Shown: positions 27,301 to 35,038, numbered from the stretch's first letter. The stretch: 64,000 nucleotides of DNA from Bin5 sp965207495 (GCA_965207495.1 OZ242287.1:1984001-2048000); one strand, 5' to 3'. Notes: generated from the sequence alone by a model not told the origin. Program-made: numbers and translations.

Positions 27301-27450
27301 CTCCAGCGCCCCGCACAAATTCGTGTCCGTCAGCGCCAGCGTCCCATACCCCTGCGCCTTCGCCTGCGCCAGCAGCTCATGCGGATGCGACGCCCCCTCC
27401 CCAAACGAAAAAAAGCTCTTCACCCGCAGCTCAACATATCCCCCATCCAT
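24310..27450 (-). CDS. dnaE2: Error-prone DNA polymerase III alpha subunit (DnaE2/ImuC)
   Basis: A 1046-residue C-family polymerase of the DnaE2 type. Order: PHP domain (ELRVKSFFSFGEGASHPHEL; NDVHYH near 200), polymerase core with GRGRGSSVALLVGYLIGI and the catalytic PDIDLDF at residues 395-401 (Asp396, 398 and 400), helix-hairpin-helix region and a C-terminal OB fold (TVFVTIEDEFGDVQVILW). It lacks the tail of replicative DnaE1 and ends PRAHDWH, as usual for DnaE2. With ImuB it performs SOS-induced translesion synthesis at the clamp. ATG 27450 has GGGAGGAG five bases upstream; the longer frame to 27480 is unneeded. imuB lies 700 bases upstream on the same strand, beyond a repeat block. Confidence 0.93.
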   Translation of the reverse strand: MDGGYVELRVKSFFSFGEGASHPHELLAQAKAQGYGTLALTDTNLCGALEFARLANSLGMRAISGGTLTLTDGSRVTLLAKTRAGYSNISRLFTLANEVDRREPRLDPRHLAEHAEGTVLLTGGHDSCVARLALAGRRQEAAALLRDYAGWYGPDSVYAALQQNFLEGDTVRNRRLAGVAEEAGVRLVVSNDVHYHAAERYRLQNALVAIRLNTTVDQALPHLRPNGHLYLKPAEEMAGLFAEFPEAVENTVEIAERCAFDLGTDLGYTLPKPALPEGYTAEGYLRELCYEAAVRRYGAVTRQITARLEEEFSLIGRHGLAGFLLLYREIVMIAQEIMEERGRPAELAGREPPGRGRGSSVALLVGYLIGISHVDPLKWNLTLERFLSADMTVLPDIDLDFPRALRDELIERVHERFGPEYAVLAGAIATYKIKGVLQDLGKALGLPQEELRLLSKQMRSHDAGRLREEMEQLPAFSQRVNACGWRELIELGPQLMGAPKLLSQHVGGMILSSSPIPEMVPVRAGAMEGRFIMDWDKDSVADAGFAKIDILSLPVLDQLQEALDLVEAREGRRPDLSRIDPEDEKVYDMINAGLSKGIFLLQSPAQLKMGQRLLSRNLLDLAYQVALIRPGVGVQGSAVSQFVERYRHGAEWEYDHPLEERALARGYGVIVWQEQVVQLITDVAGLTAAQADEIRRAFARSNNEHLIALHWEQFREGARGRGVAEETARTIFAKINGHYMFPESHSHAFAITAFQAAWLKCYYPLEFFVTLMNNQPMGFYPLETLKQDARRFGIPFRNPCVNRSEVRCTPEEGAVRMGLVFTKDVGEAWARRVVEERGRNGAYMSTSDVVRRTGMTDQAVLSLAMAGAFDGIASNRREALWDAGLTVRSTGNGQGALSLARTGSAAALTDFDAREQMIGEYQVLEIYPKGHLMEFVRPTLAGHVLASVDVERQDEGAAVTVAGWPVARQHPRGRDGTVFVTIEDEFGDVQVILWGDVFARYSRELDSQVIEVRGTVSKWDGTTNVIVTSLRAIRVGVKMPRAHDWH

Positions 27451-27497
27451 AAAGACTCCTCCCAATCCCCTTCCCACCAACCCAGAAACTCACTAAA

Positions 27498-27546
27498 AAC
27501 TGACCACTGACCACTGGCCACTGACCACTGACCACTGACCACTGCA
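27498..27546 (+). repeat. CACTGAC heptamer array
   Basis: Six to seven heptamers, one with a substitution (CACTGGC), just upstream of the dnaE2 start on the other strand's coordinates. It continues directly into the hairpin-rich element at 27547. Confidence 0.9.
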
Positions 27547-27662
27547 GTTGTGCGTCCGGGCCTTCGGCCCTCCCTTGTGCAGGGGCTGCGCCCCCGCAAC
27601 GCCCCGCCCTTACTAGACCACCGTGCTCATTCTTCCCCAGCAACGTGTCTAGAGCACGGTGT
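27547..27662 (+). repeat. Hairpin-rich REP-like element, copy 1
   Basis: Starts GCAGTTGTGCGTCCGGGCC and contains the small palindromes GGGCC-TTC-GGCCC and GGGGC-TGC-GCCCC, followed by CGCCCCGCCCTTACTAGACC and TTCTTCCCCAGCAA. The same element recurs at 52875-53000, with shorter copies to 53240, always next to a heptamer array. Confidence 0.85.
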
Positions 27663-27718
27663 TTAGCCAACAATGTCTAGCCAACAATGTCTAGCCAACA
27701 ATGTCTAGCCAACAATGT
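27663..27718 (+). repeat. 14-bp tandem repeat, 4 copies
   Basis: Four perfect copies of TAGCCAACAATGTC, placed between the REP-like element and the CCGTGG-family block. No gene overlaps it. Confidence 0.95.
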
Positions 27719-27804
27719 CTCCACCCCCCCGCTTCAGTCTCAGCCCCCTAACCCCAGCAGTTCCACGCCCCCTCCGCCAGTACGCGGCCCTCCGCCGATC
27801 AAAT

Positions 27805-28155
27805 AGGTGTTCTCCGCGCCCCTCCGCGGACAAAAGGTGTTGCAGTTGCAGTTGCCGTTCCTGAAGTTGCAGTTGCCGTTCTCCGTGACCCTCTGTGGCC
27901 CTCCGTGGACAAAAAGGTGTCGCAGTTGCCGTTCCCGTTCTCCGTGCACCTCCGTGGTTCCAAAGGTGTTGCCGTTGCCGTTCCTGAAGTTGCCGTTGCC
28001 GTTCTTCGTGGCCCTTCGTGGATCAAAAGGTGTTGCAGTTGCCGTTCTTCGCGTCCCTTCGCGCCCCTTCGCGGACAAAAGGTGTTGCAGTTGCCGTTCT
28101 CCGTGCACCTCCGTGGCCCTCCGTGGTTCCAAAGGTGTTGCCGTTGCCGTTCACC
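27805..28155 (+). repeat. CCGTGG-family degenerate tandem repeat
   Basis: Seven or so units of the family seen at 6046-6330: TTCTCCGTGNNCCTCCGTGG, then ACAAAAGGTGTTGC and hexamers GTTGCC/GTTGCA; some units carry an extra TTCCTGAA. It fills the space between dnaE2 and imuB and ends just at the imuB stop. Confidence 0.9.
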
Positions 28156-29971
28156 CATTCTGCCGATACCACCCCCCCTCCCTCTCATCCCGAAACAAAG
28201 TCACCTGCCCATCGCCGTTCCCACCCGCGCCCCCATTCTCCGCCAACCCAACCCGGTAATACGCCCGCGTAATCGGCTGCGCCAGCCACCACAGATCAAA
28301 CGTCCACCGGTCCGCCACGCGCGCCACCCGCCGCCAGCGCTTCCCAAGTTGCACCGCCGCCGGCTCACCCCCCGCCCCCTCCCGTACCTCCACCCGCGCC
28401 GGCGCATGCAACGGCCTGATATCATCCCGCTTCGCCGGATCGATCGGGATCTGCAGCGCCCGCATCTCCGGCGCAGGATGCCACGGCGCCACCTCCGCAA
28501 TGCGGTGCAGAACATGATTCCCGTTCATCCGCACCTGCAGCCGCTTCTCCATCTCCATCAACCGCCGTCCCGCCGTCTCCTTCACATCCTCAAACAGCCC
28601 CATCTGCATCCCCGTCCCCCCGCGAAAATCCGACAGCGTCAGCGTCACATCCTCAACCGGAATCTCCGGCGGCTCCAGCTCAATCCGGTTCCGGACCAAG
28701 GCTGCCGCCCCTTCCCACCGCCCCACCGGCTCCTTGAAAGCCACCGACAACGTCCACGGCGGCCACCCCCGCGCCCGGCCCTGCAGCGTCGCCGCCCCCA
28801 CAACCCTGCCCCCCCGCTCAGGCCGCGCATACCCTCTCCGCAGCAGCGTATCCACCGCCACCAGCAGCAGCTCGATCGAAGTCGAGTTGAACGGCAGCGC
28901 GATCTCCTCAACGATCGACTCCTCAAACGCCGTCGCGACGACAGGACTGTCGTCGACCCCATTGCACAGCGCCCACAACCGGCTCCCCTCCCGTCCGAAC
29001 TGGGCCGCGATCAGATGCTCCTCCATCGCCGCCACCTCCCCCATCCTGTACAGACCGAAACGGTGCAGCTTGCTCTTCACATCCGCCTCCACCGGCAGCA
29101 GCTCGACCGAATACCGCGCCAGGAACCCCCGCACATCCTCCGGCGCGTGTGACACCCCCGGCTCCCGCATGCGCGCCGCCACAAACGCCGGAAACTTCGC
29201 ATCCGCCACCCCAATGCGCGCCGTCAGATCCGCCGGCACCGCCTCCAGCAGCGCCTGCACCACCTGCTCCTCACCCCCATACAGCGCCTCCATCCCGTCG
29301 ATACGCACATAAGCCGTCCCCAGCTCCGCCCCTTCAACCCGGTCGCTCACCCCCTGCAACGCCCGGATCACCTCGCCAAAGACCTGCCGGTAATACAGCT
29401 CATCCGCATTCAGCACAACCGTCTCCGCCAGATACGACACCGCCTGCTCCAGCGTCATCCCCACCTTCACCCCCACCGCCCCCGGAAAATAGTCCACCAC
29501 CACCGGCGTCCCGCCCCCACTCCCCCCGCGCTCAACAATCAAAGTCGCAGGCTTGTGCGACCGCATCCCCTGCGCACTTTCACAAGCCTGAGCAGCAGGC
29601 TCCTCCGCCCGCATCTCCTGCGTATTTTCACAAGCCTGAGCAGCAGGCTCCTCCACCCGCACCTCCTCCGCACCTGCACAAGCCTGCTCCGAATGCGCCT
29701 GTGACCCCGACCGAGCGGCGAGCGATTCCGAGGGCGAGCAGTCAAAGCTGTCCTCTCTCTCCTCACTCCTCTCCCCTCTCTCCTCGGTATGCCCACCTGC
29801 ACAAGCCTGCTCCGAAAGCGCCTGCGACCCCGACCGAGCGTCGACGGACTCCGAGGACAAGGAGTCCAAGGCGTCCTCTCTCTCCTCACTCCTCTCCCCT
29901 CTCTCCTCGCCTTTGCGCCTCATCTCCGCCTTTGCCCGCAAATGCGTAATCAGAACACAAGCCACTCGCAT
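28151..29971 (-). CDS. imuB: ImuB-type Y-family polymerase-like protein with an N-terminal repeat insertion
   Basis: A 606-residue protein of the ImuB group, Y-family-like factors that lack polymerase catalytic acids and bridge DnaE2 to the sliding clamp. The start (MRVACVLITHLRAKAEMRR) has no D-x-D motif. The fold resumes at PATLIVERGG and continues with VVVDYFPGAVGVKVGMTLEQA, IDGMEALYGGEEQV, ARIGVADAKFPAFVAA and a C-terminal ImuB region. Between residues about 18 and 135 there is an extra segment of two 41-residue repeats (EERGERSEERED... SEQACAG) and 16-residue repeats (EEPAAQACE). ATG 29971 has GGGGGAAGGA just upstream. The LexA-type promoter at 30014-30042 drives it. Confidence 0.88.
   Translation of the reverse strand: MRVACVLITHLRAKAEMRRKGEERGERSEEREDALDSLSSESVDARSGSQALSEQACAGGHTEERGERSEEREDSFDCSPSESLAARSGSQAHSEQACAGAEEVRVEEPAAQACENTQEMRAEEPAAQACESAQGMRSHKPATLIVERGGSGGGTPVVVDYFPGAVGVKVGMTLEQAVSYLAETVVLNADELYYRQVFGEVIRALQGVSDRVEGAELGTAYVRIDGMEALYGGEEQVVQALLEAVPADLTARIGVADAKFPAFVAARMREPGVSHAPEDVRGFLARYSVELLPVEADVKSKLHRFGLYRMGEVAAMEEHLIAAQFGREGSRLWALCNGVDDSPVVATAFEESIVEEIALPFNSTSIELLLVAVDTLLRRGYARPERGGRVVGAATLQGRARGWPPWTLSVAFKEPVGRWEGAAALVRNRIELEPPEIPVEDVTLTLSDFRGGTGMQMGLFEDVKETAGRRLMEMEKRLQVRMNGNHVLHRIAEVAPWHPAPEMRALQIPIDPAKRDDIRPLHAPARVEVREGAGGEPAAVQLGKRWRRVARVADRWTFDLWWLAQPITRAYYRVGLAENGGAGGNGDGQVTLFRDEREGGWYRQNG
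29569..29918 (-). repeat. Coding tandem repeats inside imuB (123-bp x2; 48-bp x2)
   Basis: Two copies of a 123-bp unit at 29673-29795 and 29796-29918 encode a charged, Ser/Glu-rich 41-residue repeat. Two copies of a 48-bp unit at 29569-29616 and 29617-29664 encode a 16-residue repeat. Both preserve the reading frame within the N-terminal part of ImuB. Confidence 0.9.
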
Positions 29972-30013
29972 AATTCCTTCCCCCAGCTGGCGCCGGAATC
30001 CATTTCAGCCGCC

Positions 30014-30042
30014 ATTATAGAACAAATGTTCTATAATGTCAA
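30014..30042 (-). promoter_or_regulatory. SOS promoter with LexA-type operator upstream of imuB
   Basis: On the minus strand there is TTGACA (30042-30037), exactly 17 bases, then TATAAT (30019-30014): both hexamers are perfect consensus. The spacer contains GAACATTTGTTC (30020-30031), which fits the GAAC-N4-GTTC SOS box of Bacillus, mycobacteria and Chloroflexota LexA. The operator is the core of a larger palindrome, 30013-30038, with perfect 12-bp arms around a 2-base centre. A repressor bound there would cover both promoter elements. The imuB start is 43 bases beyond the -10. Confidence 0.9.
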
Positions 30043-30103
30043 GTTACATTCCCCGCTCCCACACCACCCCGCCCAACCCCCACCGTGGCTAAAGGTGTTG
30101 ACG

Positions 30104-30452
30104 TTGCAGTTCAACTGACCACTCGCCACTAACCACTGACCACTGCAGTTGCAGTTCTCCGTGTCCCTTCGTGGCCCTCCGTGGACAAAGAAGTTGAAGT
30201 TGCAGTTCTCTGTGTCCCTCCGTGTCCCTCCGCGGATAAAGGTGTTGAAGTTGCAGTTCAACTGACCACTCGCCACTAACCACTGACCACTGCAGTTGCA
30301 GTTCTCCGTGTCCCTTCGTGGCCCTCCGTGGACAAAGAAGTTGAAGTTGCAGTTCTCTGTGTCCCTCCGTGTCCCTCCGCGGATAAAGGTGTTGAAGTTG
30401 CAGTTCAACTGACCACTCGCCACTAACCACTGACCACTGCAGTTGCAGTTCT
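30104..30452 (+). repeat. 147-bp composite tandem repeat, about 2.4 copies
   Basis: Units start at 30104, 30251 and 30398 (TTGCAGTTCAACTGACCACT). Each joins a short heptamer stretch (CACTAACCACTGACCACTG) to CCGTGG-family sequence (TTCTCCGTGTCCCTTCGTGG, then GACAAAGAAGTTGAAGTTGC). The third copy diverges near 30452. No gene is seen within it. Confidence 0.9.
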
Positions 30453-31168
30453 CCCCGGCCCTCCGAGGCCGTCCTGGACGCGCCGAAGAAGACCGCTTCG
30501 GTAAACGAGCACCGGGCTCAAACGGCCGCTCTCCGCTCTTTGGCGTACGTAGATTAATCTGACGAAACGAGAGGAATAATGCCGGAAGATCACTACCCGG
30601 AGAGCGCCGCAATAATCGCCGAAACCTTGGGCAAAGCCCAGGTTCCCTCGAATTGCCAACCGTAAACGGCAAGATGACGGACGGTAGTGAAGATTTGCTA
30701 TTCTGAGCGGCGGCGTGCACTGCTTCGGACTGCTCCGTCCCGGCCCGGCCCAGCTCTGCAAACCGTCCCCCTTCCAGACTGAAAGTGGCCCAGACCGGTA
30801 CCGCCAGGCCTCGATATATTTCCGCATTTTCTATATACTTAACAAACAAACAGTGAAATCAAGTAACAACAGCCCGGCGGTGCTTGCAACACCCCGGCCC
30901 CGGCGCGCACCACCCGCCAATCGCTGTATCACCAGCCTGTCCAGCCGCATGAACGCAAAACAATTGTTGGCCCAGGCCCATGCCGCAGCCGAATAGTTAG
31001 CCGCAGCCGACCCAGCCCGCCAGCCACTACGCCGGACCCAAGCACTAGCTGTGAATGATCGGTGATTAGTTGCCCGTTAAGGCCGCCAGCTTACAAGCTA
31101 GCTGCCTGTAGTATACTGACCACTAACCACTGATCACTGACCACTGCAGTTAAAGGAGACTCCCCCCC
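30453..31168. other. Gap with little recognisable content
   Basis: A tiny frame of 28 codons (30579-30665) has GAGAGGA upstream of its ATG but an unremarkable product. The rest shows no convincing gene. A short heptamer stretch and CTGCAGTT lie at 31115-31150, just before the next gene's ribosome site. Confidence 0.4.
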
Positions 31169-31516
31169 ATGACGCAGCAATCCGAAGACCGCCTCGACCG
31201 AATCGAGCGCAACCTCGACCAAACCGCCGAACAGCAAAAGATCACCGAGCGCGCCATCGCCAACTTCAGCAAAGAGGTCACGCGCTCCCACATACAGATT
31301 CACAACCATATGGACCGCATCAACAACGAAGCCAACGAAGGCCTGAACCAAACTAGAGAATTGATCGCCAACAACGCCAAACAAATCGCAGAAACCGGCA
31401 AACAGATCGAAAGAACCGACAAACAAATCGCCCAACTCACCCACGAGATAAGCCTTCTGCGCGCCGCCGTCCAAAGCCATGTCTCAGAACCCACGCCGCC
31501 CGCGCACTCTGACTAA
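31169..31516 (+). CDS. Small coiled-coil protein
   Basis: A 115-residue, almost entirely helical protein starting at ATG 31169 after AAAGGAGA. The sequence is a long heptad-like run (DRLDRIERNLDQTAEQQ, then IAETGKQIERTDKQIAQLTH) with a short disordered tail (EPTPPAHSD). Similar small coiled-coil proteins without known function are common in cyanobacteria and Chloroflexota. No membrane segment is present. It probably forms an oligomeric coiled coil; a phage-tail or structural role cannot be excluded. Confidence 0.75.
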   Translation: MTQQSEDRLDRIERNLDQTAEQQKITERAIANFSKEVTRSHIQIHNHMDRINNEANEGLNQTRELIANNAKQIAETGKQIERTDKQIAQLTHEISLLRAAVQSHVSEPTPPAHSD

Positions 31517-31619
31517 CACCTGTGGTCAGTTGTCCGTGATCGGTGGTCAGTTAACTGCGAAAACCTCCTATCCGTGAATGGACGCGAAGAACGTCAACAT
31601 CAGCTTCTTCGTATCCAAG

Positions 31620-31770
31620 GATACAGGTGTTGACGTTGCAGTTCTTAGCGTGTCTTAGCTTGCCTTCGCGGACACATCTGTTGAAGTTGCAGTTCTCCGT
31701 GACCCTCTGTGGCTAAAGAAGTTGAAGTCGCAGTTCACTAAAAACTAAAAACTGCCTACTAAAAACCGCC
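31620..31770 (+). repeat. Degenerate CCGTGG/ACTAAAAACT repeat block
   Basis: Fragments of the same repeat families: GGTGTTGACGTTGCAGTTCT, GTTGAAGTTGCAGTTCTCCG, then ACTAAAAACTAAAAACTGCC and CTACTAAAAACCGCCC. It lies immediately upstream of the FG-GAP gene. Confidence 0.7.
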
Positions 31771-31840
31771 CTTGCCCTCTCCCCACATCCCTGCTATCGT
31801 TCCCCAAACGCCCACTCCCACCTGCCTCAGGAAAGAAAAA

Positions 31841-32962
31841 ATGCCCAACCTCATCAACCTCACCGAACACCTCGCCCAGGACGGCTACGAATACACCTAC
31901 GGCATCTCCGCCTTCGACCTCACCGGCAACGGCGTACCCGACCTCATCACGCCCGACACCGACGTCGGCCTCTACTGGCTCGAAAACGACGGCCACGGCA
32001 ACTTCACCCGCCACATCATCCACAAACGCACCCCCGAATGGCTCGAACGCCACCAGGTCGTGGACATCGACGGCGACGGCCGCCCCGAAATCGTCTTCAT
32101 CGACAACATAAACGGCTGTCTGCTCTACTTCGAATATGAAGGAGACCCGCGCCTGGCCAGCTCCTGGAGCACCCGCTACGTCGACGAAGGCACGCTCACA
32201 GGTGCCTACGACGTCGCCGTGGCCGACTTCAACGGCAACGGCCATCTCGACATCGCCGCATCCACCTGGCGCAAAGGCAACCAGTTCGTCTGGTACGAAA
32301 ACCGCGCCGGCCAATGGATCAAACACATCATCGAAGACAACATCGGCGAGACCCGTGCCATCCACGCCGCCGACATCGACGGCAACGGCAAGATCGACCT
32401 CCTCGGCACCGCCCGCGTCGCCAATCAGGTCGTCTGGTACGAAAACCCGGGCGACCCCGCCAAGCAGCCCTGGATCAAGCACATCATCGACGACGCCCCC
32501 CAGCCCATCCACGGCCACCCCGTCGACATGGACGGAGACGGCGACCTTGACGTCGTCATGGCCCTCGGCATGCTCCCCCCGGGCGAACAACAGGGAGTAG
32601 CCTACGAACATCACCAGGTCGTCTGGTACGAAAACGACGGCAATCCTGCCGCCGGTAAATGGCGCAAGCACATAATCTGCGAACGCTTCCCCAATGCCTT
32701 CCAAGCCATCGCCGCCGACTTCGACGGTGACGGCCACACCGAAGTCGTCGCCACCGCCTGGAACGTCACTGGCCGCGTCGCCTACTTCAAACACCGCGGC
32801 GACCCCCGCGGCCCCTGGGACATGCAGCTCCTCAAAGACGGCTGGACAAACGCCAACATGGTCCTCGCCGCCGACATCAACGGCAACGGCCGCCTCGACA
32901 TCGTCGCCGCCGCCGAACGCGGCAGCAACGAAATCCGCTGGTGGCGCAACGAAGGCCCATAG
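31841..32962 (+). CDS. FG-GAP/VCBS-repeat beta-propeller protein
   Basis: A 373-residue protein built of seven repeats, each with a calcium-loop-like D-x-D/N-G-x-G-x-x-D motif (DLTGNGVPDL, DIDGDGRPEI, DFNGNGHLDI, DIDGNGKIDL, DMDGDGDLDV, DFDGDGHTEV, DINGNGRLDI), often with a VWYEN strand after it. Seven copies fit a seven-bladed propeller. Most FG-GAP proteins are secreted, but this one starts with MPNLINLTEHL and shows no signal peptide. ATG 31841 has AGGAAAG upstream; the frame open to 31772 adds sequence without a ribosome site. Ligand and role are unknown. Confidence 0.85.
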   Translation: MPNLINLTEHLAQDGYEYTYGISAFDLTGNGVPDLITPDTDVGLYWLENDGHGNFTRHIIHKRTPEWLERHQVVDIDGDGRPEIVFIDNINGCLLYFEYEGDPRLASSWSTRYVDEGTLTGAYDVAVADFNGNGHLDIAASTWRKGNQFVWYENRAGQWIKHIIEDNIGETRAIHAADIDGNGKIDLLGTARVANQVVWYENPGDPAKQPWIKHIIDDAPQPIHGHPVDMDGDGDLDVVMALGMLPPGEQQGVAYEHHQVVWYENDGNPAAGKWRKHIICERFPNAFQAIAADFDGDGHTEVVATAWNVTGRVAYFKHRGDPRGPWDMQLLKDGWTNANMVLAADINGNGRLDIVAAAERGSNEIRWWRNEGP

Positions 32963-33035
32963 CCACCAACACAGCCGGTAGGGGCAGGCCTTGTGCCTGC
33001 CCTCGCACCCACTCCATCGCCCACATCACCACCAT

Positions 33036-33225
33036 TGCCCTTCTCCGCGACCTTCCGCGTACAAAAGGTGTTGAAGTCGCCGTTCTCCGTGGCCCTCCGT
33101 GGACAAAAGAAGTTGAAGTCGCCGTTGCCGTTCTCCGTGCCCCTCCGTGGCCCTCCGTGGCTAAAAAAGGTGTTGAAGTTGAAGTTGCCCTTGCCCTTCT
33201 CCGTGGTTCCAAAAAGTGTTCACCC
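33036..33225 (+). repeat. CCGTGG-family degenerate tandem repeat
   Basis: Four or five units of the family at 6046-6330, here with GTTGAAGT hexamer-like spacers instead of GTTGCC. The rest of the 32963-33405 gap shows no gene. Confidence 0.88.
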
Positions 33226-33405
33226 TCCCCTCCCTCGCAACCCAAAACCAAAATCCAATGAAATTGCCCAAAAAACACGCAAATACCGTGTTATAATACC
33301 TAATCAGCACCGGTGTTCTACCCCGGCGCTGATCACATACCCACCACCATCGCCGGCCCCCCGGCCGCACGACCAGAACAACCCGCATATGAGGTGCCAT
33401 AAACA

Positions 33406-34449
33406 ATGTCCAAAACCCCATGCAAAGGAATCAGAAAAGACGGCAGCCCCTGCCAGGGAAACGGCCTCGACCAATTCGACGGCTACTGCATAGCCCACGC
33501 GCCCGCCGACCTCACCCGCGAATGGCGCTCCCGCGGCGGCAAAAACTCCGCCACCGCCGCCCGACTCGACAAACGCATCCCCGAACGGCTCAAGCAGGCC
33601 ATCGACCTCGTCCATGACAGCATGAACCGCGTCCTGGAAGGAACGATCTCCCCCGCCGCCTGCAACGCCGCCTGTCGCAGCGCCAAAACCCTCGTCGACC
33701 TATACCGCCTCGCCGACGAAGAAATGGATCTCATCCGCACCGAAGAGACCCAGTCCGCCGCCGCCCAACTCGCCGGCGCACCCGCCAACCCCGACATCCT
33801 CGCAGCCGCCGACACCATCACCACCCAACTGGCCCAGTACCGCGCCGAATCCCTCGTCGACCAGGGCTTCGCCGAACTCAATGAGCCGGACAACCCCGAC
33901 GAACCCTCCGAGGTGGTCCTCAACGACAGAGGGCGCCGCCGCTTCGGCTACCACCACCTCGACGTAAAGCAACAGATGCTGAATGAAGTGGAGGATCAGC
34001 TTGAAGTCTATGCATGGGAACAATCCGACGAATACGATGGCGAAAGATCCGACCTTCCCGATGTTCACGAAATCACCGACCTGTTGGACGTCATGGAAAA
34101 GGACATCGCAGAGACCCGGTCCCGTTTGGCCTGTCCCCCCGCAGCCCCGTTCGACCCCCTCACCGGGCAGCCCTTCACCGCGCTCCCGGCCCGTGTGAAA
34201 CCCAAAGCCAAACCCTCCCGATTAGTCCGAATTGACGATTCGCCGCAAGAAGTCATGGCAGCGCAGCTCAACCAGATCAAGGAGCTCAAGCGCATAACCC
34301 ACGAACTCTCTCAAGACGAAGACTACCAACGAAAGTGGGCAATCGAAACGAATACCAAGAGAAAACGGGAAGAGCTTGGCGTCTTTCTCGACGACTATAA
34401 TAACAACGGACGACAATTTCCCATCGTCCCCGCAACTGCAGCAGGATAA
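33406..34449 (+). CDS. Hypothetical protein with N-terminal zinc-finger-like motif
   Basis: A 347-residue protein starting at ATG 33406 with GAGGTG upstream. The first 31 residues hold Cys6, Cys16, Cys28 and His31 in the pattern CKGIRKDGSPC, then GYCIAHA, a small zinc-binding module known from many short phage- and plasmid-associated proteins. The body is helical, with a long acidic, Ala/Asp-rich middle and a basic helical tail (ELKRITHELSQDEDYQRKW, KRKREELG). It could be a nucleic-acid-binding protein; no catalytic motif is seen. No direct gene partner is evident. Confidence 0.7.
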   Translation: MSKTPCKGIRKDGSPCQGNGLDQFDGYCIAHAPADLTREWRSRGGKNSATAARLDKRIPERLKQAIDLVHDSMNRVLEGTISPAACNAACRSAKTLVDLYRLADEEMDLIRTEETQSAAAQLAGAPANPDILAAADTITTQLAQYRAESLVDQGFAELNEPDNPDEPSEVVLNDRGRRRFGYHHLDVKQQMLNEVEDQLEVYAWEQSDEYDGERSDLPDVHEITDLLDVMEKDIAETRSRLACPPAAPFDPLTGQPFTALPARVKPKAKPSRLVRIDDSPQEVMAAQLNQIKELKRITHELSQDEDYQRKWAIETNTKRKREELGVFLDDYNNNGRQFPIVPATAAG

Positions 34450-34922
34450 TTAGACCAATAAATAAGATATAACAAATAGTGCTGTTCCCTCTGGGCAGCA
34501 GCTGTACGCCCCTACCCATCACTCGCCTCCCAGACCCCACATCCACCAAAATCATCACCTTCCCGCCCCCAATTCCGCCGAAACTGCTCCCAGTCCGCCC
34601 AAACACACACCTCGTACCCGTCATTCCCTCCCCGAACAGACCAAACAACCGCCCTCAAATCCTCCAACCCCCCTCCCCGCACACATGCACAGAAAACCCC
34701 CTGATTCTCTCGTCGTTCTCTCGCAAACTCTCTGGCCGCACACGTCCATCTCTCGCCCAACCCACCGGTGTCCACAGCGCGCCCGCCATCCCGAAAATCC
34801 CTGCAATCCTGCAAATCCTGGTTCAATCAAATGCTCGTCAATCTCCCGCATATGCACACCAGCCAAGACGCAAAATGAAAGCAGTAAAACCAACAGTCGC
34901 TTTATTGCCATATTTTTGCCGT
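34450..34922. other. Gap with a partial REP-like element
   Basis: No gene is supported. At 34790-34840 a partial third copy of the element at 14505 occurs (CCCGAAAATCCCTGCAATCC, then TGCAAATCCTGGTTCAATCA), without the hairpin's second arm. Confidence 0.5.
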
Positions 34923-34951
34923 TTGACACACCCCCCGATTTTCCCTAAAAT
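34923..34951 (+). promoter_or_regulatory. Sigma-70-type promoter of operon A
   Basis: TTGACA at 34923-34928 and TAAAAT at 34946-34951, spaced by exactly 17 bases. It predicts a 5' leader of about 80 bases before the binding-protein gene at 35039. No operator-like palindrome overlaps it. Confidence 0.75.
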
Positions 34952-35038
34952 GCCCAACAGATTCCTTCTCTCAATCCTCTGCAACGGTGCAAACCGACAT
35001 AGGCCCACGTACTTCTATTTTCCAAAGGAGAAAAAGAC

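Noticed and set aside
24313..27510. A plus-strand open frame of over 1000 codons covering the whole dnaE2 gene
   Set aside because: It is a shadow of dnaE2: the translated sequence is almost only Arg, Pro, His, Leu and Gln, has no domain pattern or start signal, and arises because the strong C-ending codon use removes stops from the antisense frame.
28151..28300. Extension of imuB's frame into the CCGTGG repeat block
   Set aside because: A clear stop ends imuB at 28151, right at the repeat border; frames through the repeat have no start or family.
30579..30665. Tiny frame of 28 codons with a purine-rich leader
   Set aside because: Too short and unremarkable to call; mentioned only in the gap entry.
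31745..32794. Minus-strand frame of 349 codons opposite the FG-GAP gene
   Set aside because: Its repeats are the reverse complement of the Asp/Gly codons of the propeller repeats; no independent start signal.
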